Notes: generated from the letters alone by a model not told the origin. DNA of 64,000 bases from Leucocoprinus leucothites (GCA_013368445.1 JAACJO010000046.1:62001-126000), one strand, 5' to 3'; numbered from the stretch's first letter, positions 45,477-58,070 are shown. Numbers and translations: made by a program.

Positions 45477-46819
45477 CTATTGGAATTGTGACCTTAAAAC
45501 GTGATCAATGGTTTGCCGCACCGGGCTGACGGGGGGAGTTTCACTTCTAGCTTCACTTCCTGCTGTATCAAGGACAGACGTCAACTCCAGGTCGTCTGCG
45601 CGAAGCTCTATCGTGTTTCTCATGCTCCTCGTATTTAGAATCAGTCGACATGCCTGCGAAATAACTGAGCTGATCAAATGTAACCCTGTTGAGAAACGCT
45701 CTCACCGTAATGGAGAACAAGCAAATCATCAGACTATGAGGCGAACCTTGCAAATTATAAGCATCACCAACAAGGAGGGCACCAAAACACACACCAAAAA
45801 ATCATGTTTCCCACTCGTTGGACAAATAATGCATATGGAAGTAGTGAAATCGACAACCCTGACATTAGATGAGGGGCCACCACGTCAGATTTTTGCTTAA
45901 TCGACGGAGACGCAAAAATGTTATTACCTGTCAACAGGGCGAGAATCCAAGAGCTATCTCGCATGACTCTTCGAAGGACAGGAGGTATGCTCCATCTATA
46001 TTTCTTTGCACTGCGGTACTTTTTCAAGGTCAGCAGCCAAAGGAGGAGTTGGTTGGTTAGGATGGTGAGGCTAGGGTGGTGACGGCCTTCAACATATGGC
46101 AAGGGCGTTTTAATAATATCAATGCTCACCCGAACCACTTTGAGCTATCAGGTGTCCGATTGGGAATACAGAATGGCTCTATTTCCATATCCCTCAGTGA
46201 TTCTAGCCCGTTCCATACGTTCAACCCTCTAGATGAGAAGAACCAGAGGGTTAAAAGGAACCCGAACATGGGCTTGCGTTCATAGAGAGCAAATACTTCA
46301 CAAAGAGACGCCATTGAGTGAATGATGAGCGGGGAGCTGATCTTCAGGCTTACCTCTGACCATCATCACAAGTTCCAGATTCCCAAGAAGTATAAGGACA
46401 GTATAAGTTTGAAAGATGAACCAGTGAAAGCAATTCGCATCTGGTCTCTGCAAGAGGAGGAACGAATAGACGGTGTTGATGCTGCAGCGGAGCTTGGGCG
46501 TCATCGATACGACGAACGTCCTGCGACAGGAGACTCACATTTGGATGACGGGGGCTAGGTAACGACTGAGAACGAAGGATGACGTGGTAAACCAGTCAGA
46601 GTTTCTTGATCAGTTCCTGATTTATTAGGCTCCGATTTACTAAGCGAATTCGGGCGTGCGTACCTCCAGATACACTGATACTCTTGATCCCAAGTGAGAA
46701 AAAGTTCATACAAGAGCAGTGCAAGACCAGCAACTGTTACAACAGTTCGGATTATATTCTACTGAATACGAACACTGCTACTCACCGTCGCAGCTCTGAC
46801 GGATGTATATTTCAGACAT
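45477..46819 (-). CDS. DUF6533-type multi-pass membrane protein (unit 2)
   Basis: Minus strand from ATG 46819. Exon 1 (46786-46819) encodes MSEIYIRQSCD; the next exon reads VAGLALLLYELFLTWDQEYQ and IWR, the DUF6533 helix with its acidic residue and IW motif. Downstream come a MVR-to-VFALYERKPMFGFLLT junction across an intron, NVWNGLESLRDMEIE, TNQLLLWLLTLKKYRSAKKY and a GLSISLLPYALFVQ helix. The last exon reads ACRLILNTRSMRNTIELRAD and ends with a hydrophilic tail at the TAG at 45477. It is the tandem duplicate of the gene at 41520-42821. Most splice sites are canonical. Role unknown; members of this family are abundant in Agaricomycete genomes and resemble receptors in topology, but I know of no characterised one. 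Confidence 0.68.
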
Positions 46820-48336
46820 ATTGGAGTTCAAGGAGGGAAGGGAAGCATGATTAGGAACATGCTTAGAAGTATGTAGACGGTTTATATATGCACCCATCAG
46901 CATCAAGGGCTTGCCTGCGTGCATTGTAACGGCATGCCGGAAGCCCTGGACTTGCGTGAGAAAACACTGTGGTGGGCCCTTGGACCACAATGACATACAA
47001 CCGACACACTTGAATTCGATACCCATCAATGATTGTACCCACCAATCAATCCATGAACTTGGTTTGTTGCACTGCGCATGATCCAGCGTATATTTTAGCC
47101 AAGAATTAAAAATAAGCTTGAGAGTACTCAGAGATTCATAACCATGTATTAGACTTGAGAGTGGACAACGATCCCAAAAAGACGATTGAGTTGACAATTC
47201 ATACCTACAATAAAAGCAAAAAATCCCGACAACACCCCTTCAATCGTCACAGAAACCAACTGGCTATGAGTCTATGTCTTATAATAGGGCGTACTATGAT
47301 TAGCCTCGAATCAGTCTCGTGTATTAAAATTCCTCGGTACCTTCGTGACTTAACGACTGAACCGCGGTGTTGTCTCTGGTGCGCGTCGTGGACTCTATAT
47401 CACGGTCAGTCAGATTTCTTTTGACAAATCACAGGTAAATAACAGTTGGATGACTACAAATACTACGAACTCTGTACTTAAGACTTAGAACTTGGAGCTC
47501 GAAAAGGGAATAAGCCAAGAGTTCAGAATGTATAGGTTTGTCTTCTTTCACACCGCACTGACGGTAGTAGTGGTAACTGGTATTTGACCCTTATGTAGCA
47601 CCTTATGTCAAGACTTTTTCAGGATATAAGACGCACATGTGTAGTAGGTGGTCACGAGAGTTTACAGCGAGACAATGAGTCACATTCATATGATACTTGA
47701 TAAACAAAAGAAATAGACATTTTCTCTGTTCACCCGAGGTGTACTTACCGCACAATGTCGTAGAAGATCGTAGAAGGCAGATTTTATGATTAGAAGCGAA
47801 TTGAAGCCTCACGCTGTAATCATATTCAATTACCGTCCCTGATCCATCCCAGGTCTTGGCACGTATAACGTCCCATTTGCAATTTTACTATCTACTTGTC
47901 TACTCTATCCAGCACAAATACTATCATCAGCCTCATCAATACCATCATCATCTCAACATCATTACAGTCCGAAGTGACGCCTACCACGCCACCCGTGTCG
48001 AAAAAAAAAACTAGGTAAGTAAACTAGGAGCAAGAAACAGAAATACCTAATACCTATGAGTGTGTTTATACGCATACAAGAACCATGAGAAGCTACCCCC
48101 ACCATAACCATCGTCAAATCATCACCATCATCATCATCAAAAACCGGTTTTAGAATATGCAGTCGAAACGAATCGTGTTCCAAGAAATAGCTCGAATAAG
48201 CGAGCGAGTGAGGGAGAGAGAGAAAGGCATATATAAGAAACAGGAAGATAGTAAGATATTGGAAAGTTCCCGAGCAGAATGAAATTGAACGGAGTGGATA
48301 GATGGATAATGGAAGTGAAGAGAGAATCAAAGATGT
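46820..48336. other. Spacer between the unit 2 DUF6533 gene and DGK1
   Basis: Counterpart of 42822-44018. No gene is supported. The stretch 47155-47424 has an 89-codon plus frame without homology. From about 47840 to 48336 the sequence is nearly the same as 43500-44018 and forms the 3' flank of DGK1. Confidence 0.45.
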
Positions 48337-49833
48337 TTATGACGCAACAGACGTCCAAAATGAGCTCGAAATCCATCCTGCGAGACTCAAAAACCCAAGA
48401 ATACAGCCTCCCGAAATAATCGGCAACGTCAAGTTATCATCTAACGATCCCAGATCTACTAACACTTGTTAGCAATTCCATCACAAATAAACGAAAAAGA
48501 AGAATAAATACGCACCCATAGCTTCAGCAACACCACTAACCAACCCAGCCACAACACCAATAATACCAAGACCCACCCACCCACTCAACACCCCCTTCTC
48601 TCCTCCTCCTCCCAACGTCACACCACGAACGAAATCCCAACTGACTTCCCTCCCTTCAAACCTCATCGGCGCAATCCAAGCCCAGAATCCAACAGCGATC
48701 ATCGCCCCAGTGAGAGAAGCAGCAATGAACCCGGCATAGCTTTTTCTCGGCGCGAGAGGGATTCTCACGAGAGGTAGTTTGGGGTGGGGGATGCAGAAGT
48801 GGGAAGGGAGACGGGGAGAGGAAGGGCCGTAGAGACGCCCGATTGTGGATGCGGCTGTGTCTGCCCATGAGAGGCTGTTGTGAGGAAAGGAAGAGCGATT
48901 GGTGTTAGTAAATTCGGACAAGCGGGAGACGGACGGGAGCGTACATGAGGATGGCGATGGTGGCTACGTCACGAGGATAGAATTGGAGAGCGAAGTTGAC
49001 ACCGAGGATGTACCATATCACTCCATTTGTCGAGTGCTGTTATCGGTGAAGCGGGCGCCAAAACGACGAACCAAAACCAAAGGGGATAACGATAGCAAAT
49101 TAGCGCGAAAAACAGTTGCAATTTTTAGTCACTTGGCGTAGCACAGCATAATGTGGTGCGTACCTTTTCGGATTCGCGCATGAGGAAACCCAGTACCCGC
49201 TCATACAGCCTTTCGAACGCTGGTGAGCGGAGCCGAAGGATGTCTGCTGGGACGATTATGCAGAGCGAGGACCACAGGACGAGCACGATCTCGGCCACGG
49301 ATGATTCGGTGATGTATAGGTAGAGAGTGAAAAATCCTGTAGATAATGTGAGTATAGCACGAAATGACAAAGGAGAAGGATAAGAATGCACCGATAGAAC
49401 TATGTAGCAATTTTCTCGGAATCTCCCAATCGACTTTTTGCTTCTGTTTCTTTTCTACTCCGTTTGCATGTAGACTTCCATTAGTCTGTCCATTTTCGTG
49501 CACGACATGACCATTCTTGCTCGTATCAAGGCCATGATTCTCAACCAGCACTAGCTCAACCTCTGCAGCCGAGTCCTCCGGTTCACTGACATTCGAAGAA
49601 GGAACATCATCCGTATCATTATCCCTATCTTCCGGGCTCACAGCATAAGCATCCACCATCTCCAAATGCCCGAGCCCTTCTAGTCTTCTAATAACCTTGC
49701 GAGTAATGTTTTGAACGTCGCCTGAGGGAGGTGGAGTGGATGAGAATTTGGCTTTGACGATGGTAGGAGAACGAGAACGAGAACGAGACGAGGGGTGGTT
49801 TTGTGTACGTGAAAGAGGAGAGGAGAGGGACAT
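48337..49833 (-). CDS. DGK1: CTP-dependent diacylglycerol kinase
   Basis: Phosphorylates diacylglycerol to phosphatidate with CTP at the ER/nuclear membrane, opposing the Pah1 phosphatase. Minus-strand exons are 49392-49833, 49164-49336, 48945-49036, 48516-48874 and 48337-48458, giving 395 residues with all phases matching. The first ~130 residues are hydrophilic and Ser/Asp/Glu-rich. The catalytic domain runs VDWEIPRKLLHSSIG, FFTLYLYITESSVAEIVLVL, STNGVIWYILGVNFAL, then LSWADTAASTIGRLYGP (the family signature), KSYAGFIAASLTGAMIAVGF and LGSLDDNLTLPIISGG near the end. At least six hydrophobic helices are visible. It is longer than yeast Dgk1 (290) because of the N-terminal extension. It is the only intact copy of four DGK1-derived sequences in this window. 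Confidence 0.92.
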
Positions 49834-50052
49834 AAGGGCTTATGGGGATGCGGGATGGGGGAAAGGAGAGGAAGCCGTGCACACGAAGCCGAAGGAAAGC
49901 GACACACGACACGCTGAGCATCAGATCACGACAGATGCCTTATTGGATACATCATCCCACGATTGGTTATTCTCCCAATAAACATCACACGCCACCATTA
50001 CTGCTGTTCTATAATACAATCCACTACGACGATATTAAGCAAACCCATTGGT

Positions 50053-52064
50053 TTATTCTTCCGAAATTATGCCAAGCTCCCTATTTTCCATCGATCGACT
50101 TGCTCCATGTATATCATCAAGCCGCCACGACTCGGAGCCCGACGAATCCTCCTCGCTTTGATATGAGGTATGATGAAACTGCATCGAATGCACCGGCCTC
50201 GAAAGCAAGCTCTCCCCAAGCTCGCAATTTGCCTGGCGAACATTGAGGATCAGACGCGCACACTAGAACCAAGATTCGGTTACGTCTAGCATTGCAGATA
50301 AACCAGGGAAATACTTACGATCATGCTGTAAATGACATCGACCCAGCTGAATTTAAGATACTACGACTTCAGCATCTAATGATTTATTGGACAACAGGTA
50401 TACGCACACTGCCCAATCAGTACTGAGAAATTTCATGGAAGTAGTCGTCTGTGGAAGTAGGTCGAATTTACTAATGGTTTCCACAATTGAGAGTGCTTGA
50501 TCATGAAAGCTACGTGAGCCCACGCAGTTGATTTGTATATGATATGATCACCCTACCGAGGATACTGTAGTTGAAATCAGTGAGACTCTCGGTGATGCTA
50601 AGAAAATGGACTCACGGAATTAAAAGAAGTGTTCCATCACGATAGAAAACATATAAAAGGGGAGTAAAGAGTTGGATGTGCGAAAGCCGCTCCTGGATAG
50701 TTGAACCAGTAGCTTTCGCATCTCTGTATGTAATGCCAAATCTGACGACGGTCAGGAGAGTTTCAATCAAAGCTGACACTCCTCGAACGCCTCTGCAAAT
50801 AAAATAAAATAAAATAAAATAAATAAACGATAGGCCATTGCGAAAGGGCGAGGGGGAAGGCTGGAGACATACACAAAGGTACCTGCGACCTTCTCCATCA
50901 CATCAAAGAGTGGTGGTGGCAAGTCACTATCACTCCCGAGCCAACAGCCATGCAGCGGGTAATCCACCAATGTGAAATTTGAGTGGAATAAACTGTGAAC
51001 TACCACCGAGATCACTCCAGTCTAGAAGTGGAGTAGGTCTTTGGAATCGACGTGAATACTGAGAGGACTTACGATGGCTTCGGCTGTAGCATTATTTTGA
51101 TTAGAGGGAGAAAGTACCTTGCTATTGAAAATGCTCGTTACGCACCTGCTGTGAGGGTATACAGGATAATCGTGACTTTTTAAACAGGATTAGGCGACGT
51201 TGAAAATCGGCTGAGATGTAGTGTAACTCACCAATACGATTATTGTTCCAAGCAGCCCGAAGACGGAGAACGAGTAGTATTTTCATCGTGACTGGAATGA
51301 TAAGGTTTATGACACTAAAGATATTACTTTCGAGATATTCCCAAGGCAGAGAAGTCGAATACTCACATTATGTTAATATCGCTATACGCGATAGTGCACC
51401 TTTGGATGGCTTTATTAGAACCCAAACTGCGTAATCGGGAAAATGCGGGAATTGAAAACATACCACTGTAATATGTAATCAGAGAAAGGACTATGACAAT
51501 GACTAGTTCGCAAAATCTTACCGGTTTTGACAAGAAGTTGTTGGTCCATGCTATTTGTACATTTTCAAAAATGAACCTTGAGTCAAAGGATGCTGTATCG
51601 GCTTACTGTAAAACTCCACTCTGTATTCTGATGTCAGTTTCGATTCTTGATAGAATATCCAAGAATTCACTCACATCAAGTGAAACCATACACAGAGGCG
51701 AATGATAACATATATGGCACGAATCCGTGTCCAAGTACCACTAGGCTCTCGGACATAAGTCAGGGTACTCGATCGTTCAAACAGTCAGTACAAACCGGTA
51801 AATGTATTTGACCTGCATCGTAACTTGTTGAGTATCACAAACCTACACAATGGAAAACAACAAGCCAAACCTCTTGGGGAATGAGATAGATAGTATCATA
51901 TCCAAGCACAGTAATCGCAATGACTAATAATAAAACAACCGTTCTCCGCAGTTAGTGCGCTCCAAGGCTCAGACAAGAGACGTACTTTGAATATAGGTGT
52001 TTAACTGCATGAACTCGCGATCCATGATATAATCCCCCCGCGTGAGTACATAAGGGTCGGACAT
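50053..52064 (-). CDS. DUF6533-type multi-pass membrane protein (third array copy)
   Basis: Minus strand from ATG 52064. Exon 1 (51986-52064) encodes MSDPYVLTRGDYIMDREFMQ and the start of NTYIQ. Then come VIAITVLGYDTIYLIPQEVW and a VKYIY segment (DUF6533-like), later VTMKILLVLRLRAAWNNNRI (the RVYALYNRN region), VISVVVHSLFHSNFTLVDYP, then ALIETLLTVVRFGITYRDAK and VFYRDGTLLLIP (the YRDG signature). The last exon reads ARLILNVRQANCELGESLLS and ends at the TAA at 50053. It is more diverged than the two copies to its left and has many small exons; the middle splice sites were not all settled. A pentanucleotide repeat sits in one intron. Probably functional, role unknown. Confidence 0.6.
50798..50828 (+). 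repeat. AAAAT pentanucleotide microsatellite in an intron
   Basis: About six AAAAT-type units (AAATAAAATAAAATAAAAT), located within an intron of the third DUF6533 gene directly next to its splice acceptor, where on the coding strand it forms an AT-rich, T-rich tract. Confidence 0.85.
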
Positions 52065-53880
52065 GGTGACCGCCCTTAGAAGTCGAGATATTGGCTGAAG
52101 ACAAAGGATGCTCAAACCAGCAGAGCTCCATCACTTATAATCACTCCCATTAAGCTGAGTTTGAATTTTTTTCTCCAAACCCGATTCATCTCGCGCTCAT
52201 AGCGGGGGTGTTATCAACATCCATTAAAAGACTCACCATCGTAACACAACGATAGTGTTGGAGTAAGAGACTGGTATCAATCAGCCTTCGCGGAAGTTTA
52301 TCATCAGTGAAAGCATCAGTGTACCTCACTGATAGAATTGAGCGCTGGGCTTCGAAGACTGCGATCTGACAGGAAGGATCAACTTCAAGCTCGATATCAT
52401 CGTCATCATCAATTCGGCATTCTATCATTTGTAGCACGTTTTATATATATAACAAAGCAAAACCAATGAAATAGAACACACATACACTGCTTGAATTCGA
52501 GGATAGCCATGGTAGCGAAAACGGGGATACTGAGACTATCAGTATGTAACAGTAAGTTCACTTGGGACCTGGTATATTGTTTGTAGTACGGCAAGGCAGA
52601 CAGAATAGCACCAGTGTTCGGGCTCGACGGTTGAGATCAACAACGGAATCACACGCTCTGGCGAGGAAGATGGAAGGCGGAAAAAGTGACATATCTTCTA
52701 ACACGGGCGTTGATCTGACGTGCTGCTCAGTTATAATAAGAACGAAGTGCGTTTGCACCAATCGCAACTTTTGCTACACGTGAGGTTGGAATGTGCAAAC
52801 TATCCAAGAAAGCTCGAAGGAGATACCTCAGGATTGGAAGGACTCTCAATGGAGCTACGCGACAGTCAAGGATATGAGAACAATCATCGACGAAGGATAT
52901 TCACTTGACTCGATCGCTCACTGTGCAGTCCAAGTTTGTGTGGTGATTCTATTACAGATATTACAGATGATGGTGAAGGGTGTATTTTGAACATTGCATC
53001 CGCTGTTTCAAAGCCGCAATCGAGGTGAGAGGAAGCAGTAATAATATGACAAGTTGGCGAGCGTTCAATAGCTGGGACGACGCACAGTAACGACATGCTC
53101 GATGACATGATCAGAGATTGAATTCAGGGGGGCCTGCGAGTAATGACAGATGCGGATCAATCAACCGCAAAAGTTTGCGATAACGCACCTTGGCAATTCC
53201 CCTAACTCATCTGGTGATACTCCGGAAGGCCAGACACATATAGAGGCTCAAGTGCCGCGAGGATGGCCGATTTTCAGTACTGCCATGTCCGCCGACGGGA
53301 GGTGATAAAGAAGGGAATAGTTGACCATTGGAAAGTTTCGAAAGAGAGAGAGAGAGAGAGGTATAGATGAAAATAGTAGCAGCGGCTAGTTGTTACACGG
53401 ATGAAACTCGGGCGTGAAGATACACCACAACTGCTACAAATCCACCCGAGCCAAAGATAGCGACCTCATTGCGGAGGTGTTAGAAGGGATGATAGCAAGG
53501 GATATGAATTCGAGAAGTTGAAGGGAGTGATCCACGGGCGCAAAGGACTCTGTGACGCCACCGAATGTTGACAGAGGGTTCAGTGATGTTAGAGAAGATT
53601 AAAGGGTGCGAAGCAGGAGAGGCTCGACATCTTGTCAATCAACCACGAAAAGAGGCGGGGTTGAACGAGATAGGCTCCGAGAGCAGAACGTCCTCCTGTG
53701 CTCGGGGTCAGCGACGAGGTACTAGTGCACAGTGAGAACTGTAGGTCGAAGGAGATGTTTGAGACGGAAGATTCACCACTACGGAGAGACGGGATGAAAG
53801 CTCTGCTATGAGTGTATTACACACGGTGACACACCGAGCTTTCCTCGGACTTCTCCATCAGGTTTCTCGTTCCTCCTCTT
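52065..53880. other. Decayed duplicated sequence, no intact gene
   Basis: Promoter side of the third DUF6533 gene, then sequence from about 52880 that recurs near 57100 onwards (compare HPSPSSVI segments read on the minus strand at about 52970 and 57170). A (GA)n run lies at 53344-53362. Open frames are short and without domains. Confidence 0.45.
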
Positions 53881-54420
53881 GACACTGCTGGTGTTCTGTG
53901 TCCATTATTCTGTTAGTCCGTCCCCGTGTACGTCCCTTTCACAGCAAGTAGAGGATTTTCGACGTTAGAAAGTCCCGGGCCTACGGTACAAGCATCAACT
54001 CGGATCACTAGATGTCCGAATCCTCTTAGTGCTTCGGTAATCTTGCACATATCGTTTTGTGCATTCAGAAGAGAGTGGTAATAAGAAGTCTCAAGAATGT
54101 ATATGGGAATGGGAGTAGGGTGAGCAGTTATGCGGGCTTGAAAAGGTAGGAAGAAGGAATAGGAGCACGTCGATAAACACCACCATCAAATGTATCATCC
54201 CATGGTATCATGAAGCCAGAGTTCTGCGTAAGTATTCCATGCCCCTCTCACCCAACGACACATGGTCCTGGGTCAGTCTTATATTCAGCAATTTACCATC
54301 TCCAATCTCGTTGACATTAGGCAGAACGAATTTGATTGAGTGTTGTTTGTTCATTCAACATAGCATAATTACAGTCATACTACTAAACAAGGATACTGTC
54401 GGGCCGCTGAAGGTCTTACA
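52880..54420. repeat. Duplicated flank, copy 1 (matches 57100-59510)
   Basis: Shared landmarks in order include GAGAAGATTAAAGGG near 53590 and 57750, ACTCGGATCACTAGATGTCC near 53998 and 58168, and TTTACCATCTC near 54292 and 59393. The second copy is interrupted by about 0.8 kb of unrelated sequence (58460-59260). Each copy is followed by one of the two membrane-protein genes, so the whole segment including the gene was duplicated. Confidence 0.7.
53900..54065 (-). pseudogene. DGK1 exon-1 relic (third copy)
   Basis: On the minus strand a short frame reads KITEALRGFGHLVIRVDACT, which aligns with the DGK1 exon-1 segment NITRKVIRRLEGLGHLEMVD and its following residues. A little further it reads TYTGTD where DGK1 has HENGQTN-like sequence. 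The intervening acidic part is missing, and no catalytic exon follows. It lies on the far side of the third DUF6533 gene, the position expected for DGK1 in a third array unit. Confidence 0.6.
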
Positions 54421-55245
54421 GCTTCGACAAAGGGCTGGCTCTGACCAACGACAATAAGAATTTCTATGTCTAATTCAGGGTTTTATGGTTCTCAATCTAT
54501 GCTTTTTGTAGTTCCTGTAGCGATATTGTGGGATGAGAGTGCAAGGCAGCAGATAAAGAATAAAAAATCGCCGAAAACAACTTAAGTGGACGTAGGCCCT
54601 GTGACCCTGAGCCCTTGTGCGGATAAAAATTGGAAAATTTTGGTGCTTAACGCCTATGCGGATAAAAATTGCGACATCGGGATCAGATGTCAAACGGCAC
54701 TCACAGGGTCATGGAGGGACGCGTCAGCATGCCGGACTGCCAAGTGAGGAGCCGCCGGGTGGGCGGGAACCTCGCTTCGTGGATTTGCTGATGTGTCTTG
54801 TTAATCAAGTTGTTCGAACAATATGGAAATTCGTGTACTACTGAAGAGCTATTGATTTAACGACGGACGCCTACTGCTAATAAAAAACAAGGGTGGGAGG
54901 ACGGGGAAGAAAAGAAGTGGAGCGGAAACACGTCGAGGTTGCGCTGAGTCGTGAGGTGGAGGAGAGAAGGTAGGGTGGGAAAGAAACCGAACTGGGTGCC
55001 GTCGGCAGCTGTCGTTGTAAAGCAGCCTTGCGCAACGTTTGGTTTCCACATTCAGGTTCCTCGAGCTTTGAAACACTACAGTAGCGCTTGGCGCTCAGGG
55101 GAGAAGCAATTGACAATGTCAATCAAGTTCGCCCCAGAATTGTACCTTCACCCGCTCTCCATCGTTGGAAATTTTAGTTTTCTAGCAAGGCGACTACGAG
55201 ACATCGCAAACTACTCAGCCTAGTGAACCCCCGACCCTCCTCTTC
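54421..55245. other. Intergenic with duplicated promoter region
   Basis: About 55050-55245 matches 62420-62613 upstream of the second membrane-protein gene (for example GAGCTTTGAAACA versus TAGCTTTGAAACA, and TTTAGTTTT before the start). This is the probable promoter and leader. The rest shows nothing recognisable. Confidence 0.45.
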
Positions 55246-56726
55246 ATGGCTCCAGATCGATGGGTGGTCATTGACGACACTGACCCAGGTCTTGACTATA
55301 GTGGGAACTGGTTCCCGGACACCACTGGAAGTCACGACAATGTTGGAATCCTTGGCCCTCCCTACCTCCAAACCTTACATTGGACTAGAACCGATGGGTC
55401 CGTCTCCTTCCAGTTTAATGGTATATTCGATTCTTCGTCTGAATCAACAGCAAAAGACCTGAATATCTATGCAGGAACGGCTATCGAGGTCTGGGGGACG
55501 AACGACGTGGTGAACCACGACACAAACACCGTTCCTACTCTGCAATGCTTCATCGACGGCGCCAGTATAGACCGAGAGGTACCATCTCAATTTGCTGAGA
55601 ATAACTTGAAGCTCTGCGGAAAGTCGGGCCTTCCAGACGGGAGTCATAACCTTCAAATTCAAGTCAAGGTGCTATCTTCCTCTCAGCCCTTCTGGCTGGA
55701 CCAGATACGATACATTCCTTCCCCAAAAATGCCGCTTGATAATAAAATCATTTATATCCGAAATAATGACCCCGCTATACAATTTGACGCGCAGTGGAGA
55801 AGCCTGGGCGGGAATGCAAGTATGACCAACACGCAGGGCTCTGTTGCGCAAGTTACATTTGTTGGTAAGTGACGAGATGAATTTTAGCTATGGTGGCTCG
55901 CTCATTGCTCGAAATAGGAACCTCTGTCTCGTGGTATGGTCCTATTCCGGCAGAATTTGCGCACAATGGATCACAGGGTTCCTGGTCTATGGATGGTGGA
56001 GAGGAGAATATGTTTCTTCTGAAGGGCCTGCCCATAGACTCGAACCTCTCAATCTATAATCAAACGTATTTCACGACTCCTGATTTCCCCGCCGGTTCTC
56101 ACAGCCTTGCTGTTACCTTCCATGGGTCCAATCAAACCACCCCTCTTTGTCTTGACTATCTATATGTCAAGAACGGCTCCTTCCCAACTGACACAGGCAA
56201 TACTGGTACCTCCAATTCTAATAATGGAGAAGCGTCAAGAGGAACGCCCATTGGTGCCATCGTAGGGGGTGTTATTGGAGGATTGGTATTCTTGCTCTGC
56301 CTCACGGCAGCCCTTCTATTCTTTAAGCGTCGATGGCAGAAGAACAAGCGCTCTTTTAATGGAGACACTGCTCCGACCCAGTTCTCTCTTTACCAAAATC
56401 CTCATGGCACCGTTCCTGATACGCCCACTGGTTCCAAGTCCAAGACCGGTCCTCAACCCAGTCCCCTACCAGCATACACGACAACTCCATCATCATATCC
56501 TACCCATACGGGATCGAGTATACCAAAAAGGGGCAGACACACCCTCCCTCACACACCCAATCCATCTCAACCCCCGACCACGATAAGCAACGGCTCGTCC
56601 CCCCTGGGCCAACCCCCTCCCGCCCATGCTGACAGCAGTAGGACTCGTGAACCAATAGGTGGCGAACGTCTATCAGTGGGTCAGCCACAAGTTGAGGATG
56701 CTCCTCCCCAGTATACCCCAGAATGA
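55246..56726 (+). CDS. Single-pass membrane protein with two beta-sandwich-like repeats
   Basis: Exons 55246-55420, 55475-55864 and 55918-56726 give 457 residues. Two related halves are visible: RWVVIDDTDPGLDYSGNWFP at the start and NDPAIQFDAQWRSLGG at about residue 155, each followed by a strand-rich region (the second includes TSVSWYGPIPA and a FHGSNQTTPLCLDYLYVKNG end). A Gly/Val-rich membrane helix (GAIVGGVIGGLVFLLCLTAA) and FKRRWQKNKR follow, then a Pro/Ser/Thr-rich cytoplasmic tail ending PPQYTPE. This layout is common in Agaricomycetes; the extracellular domains may bind carbohydrate, which is inference. There is no N-terminal signal peptide. Intron 1 (54 nt) has no stop and keeps frame if retained. 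It is duplicated at 62614. Confidence 0.75.
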
Positions 56727-58070
56727 AGAGCTGGATGCCCTTTTTACGCATTTATTGCGTGTTGACGCCCAGATGGACTCCATAGTGACATTACTATGTG
56801 GTTCCGTGCCTTGGTGTATTGCGCTCTTGGAAGAAATTATGATGAAAATCTGTAGGATGATGCTTCGGAGGTCATAGAAGCTCGCCATGATTATCAATTC
56901 AACAGCACGACATCCCGAACTGTGGTCATACGCTTTCTTATGTAGTCGACACTGGTTTGACTCGGCATGCAGACCAAAATACCAGGCGACTGTTGTTCTA
57001 GATCATTAGAAAGCGTATAAAATAACAAATGACCTCATGGTAAGGATACTGCAGATGAGCATCATGACCACGAACAAAGTAAAACTATGCTAGATCTTCA
57101 GCGTTAACTGCGCGGTCCAAGTTTGTGTGGTAATTCTATTACAGATGATGGTGAGGGGTGCATTTTGAACACTGTATGTGATGTTTCAAAGCCACGATCG
57201 ACGAGTAATAATATGAGAAGCTGACGAACTATCAGATGACGGTGCCGACGGGCTCGAAGATAATCAGAGATTGAGTTCAGGGAAGGCCTATGAGTAAATG
57301 ACAGACGCGGATCAACCAACCGTAAAGTTCGCGACAACGCACCTTAGCAATTCCCCTCTCATTTGGTAATACTCTGGGAGTCCAGATACGTATAGGGGCT
57401 GAAGTGCCCTGAAGGTGGCCGGTCGTCAACACTGTCATCTCCGGCGACGAGAGGCAATAAAGAATGAAATAGTTTAGCACTAGTTAATTTCGAAAGAGGG
57501 ATAGAGACATACGTGAAGATGGCAACAGCGGCTAATTGTTACACGGATGAAACTCGGGCGTCAAATTACACCAAGAATGTACCAAATCCAAATCCGCCCA
57601 GCCATTGGTCATAAAGCTTGCCAGTTCGTTGCGGAAGCGTTGGAGGGGATGATAGCAAGGGATCTGAATTCGAGAAGTCGAAGGGAGTGACCACGAGCAT
57701 GAAGGACTCTGTGACGCCAGCGAATTTTGACAGAGGATTCCATGATGTCAGAGAAGATTAAAGGGCACGAAGCAAGGAAGGCTCGACATTTTGTCAATCA
57801 CCCACGAAAAGAGACTGGGTTGAACAAAATAGGCTCCAAGAGCAGAACCTCCTCCTGTGCTCGGGGTCAGCGACGAGGTACTAGTGCACAGTGAAAACTG
57901 TAGGTCGAAGGAGACCTTTGAGACGGAAGATTCACCACTACGGAGAGACGGGATGAAAGCTCTACTATGGGTGTATTACACTAGTGCAGATGGTGACACA
58001 CCGAGCTTTCCTCGGACTTCTCCATCAGTTTCTTGTTCTTCCCCTTGACATCGTTAGCGGTCGATGTCCA
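56727..58070. other. No gene; second copy of the duplicated flank begins
   Basis: From about 57100 the sequence repeats 52880 onwards. Short frames only. The 3' end of the membrane-protein gene should lie in the first few hundred bases. Confidence 0.4.

Larger units (their letters stand above)
41490..49840 (-). repeat. Tandem segmental duplication: two DUF6533 + DGK1 units
   Basis: Unit 1 (about 41490-45480) and unit 2 (about 45490-49840) match along their whole length in the same order and orientation. Landmarks are TTTCACTTCTAG at 41547 and 45539, the CAT-rich block near 43600 and 47930, and the DGK1 exons at 44019-45406 and 48337-49833. The offset rises from about 3990 to about 4360 bases because of insertions and deletions. 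Each unit has a DUF6533-type gene and a DGK1 gene on the minus strand. In unit 1 the DGK1 gene is dead. Confidence 0.85.
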
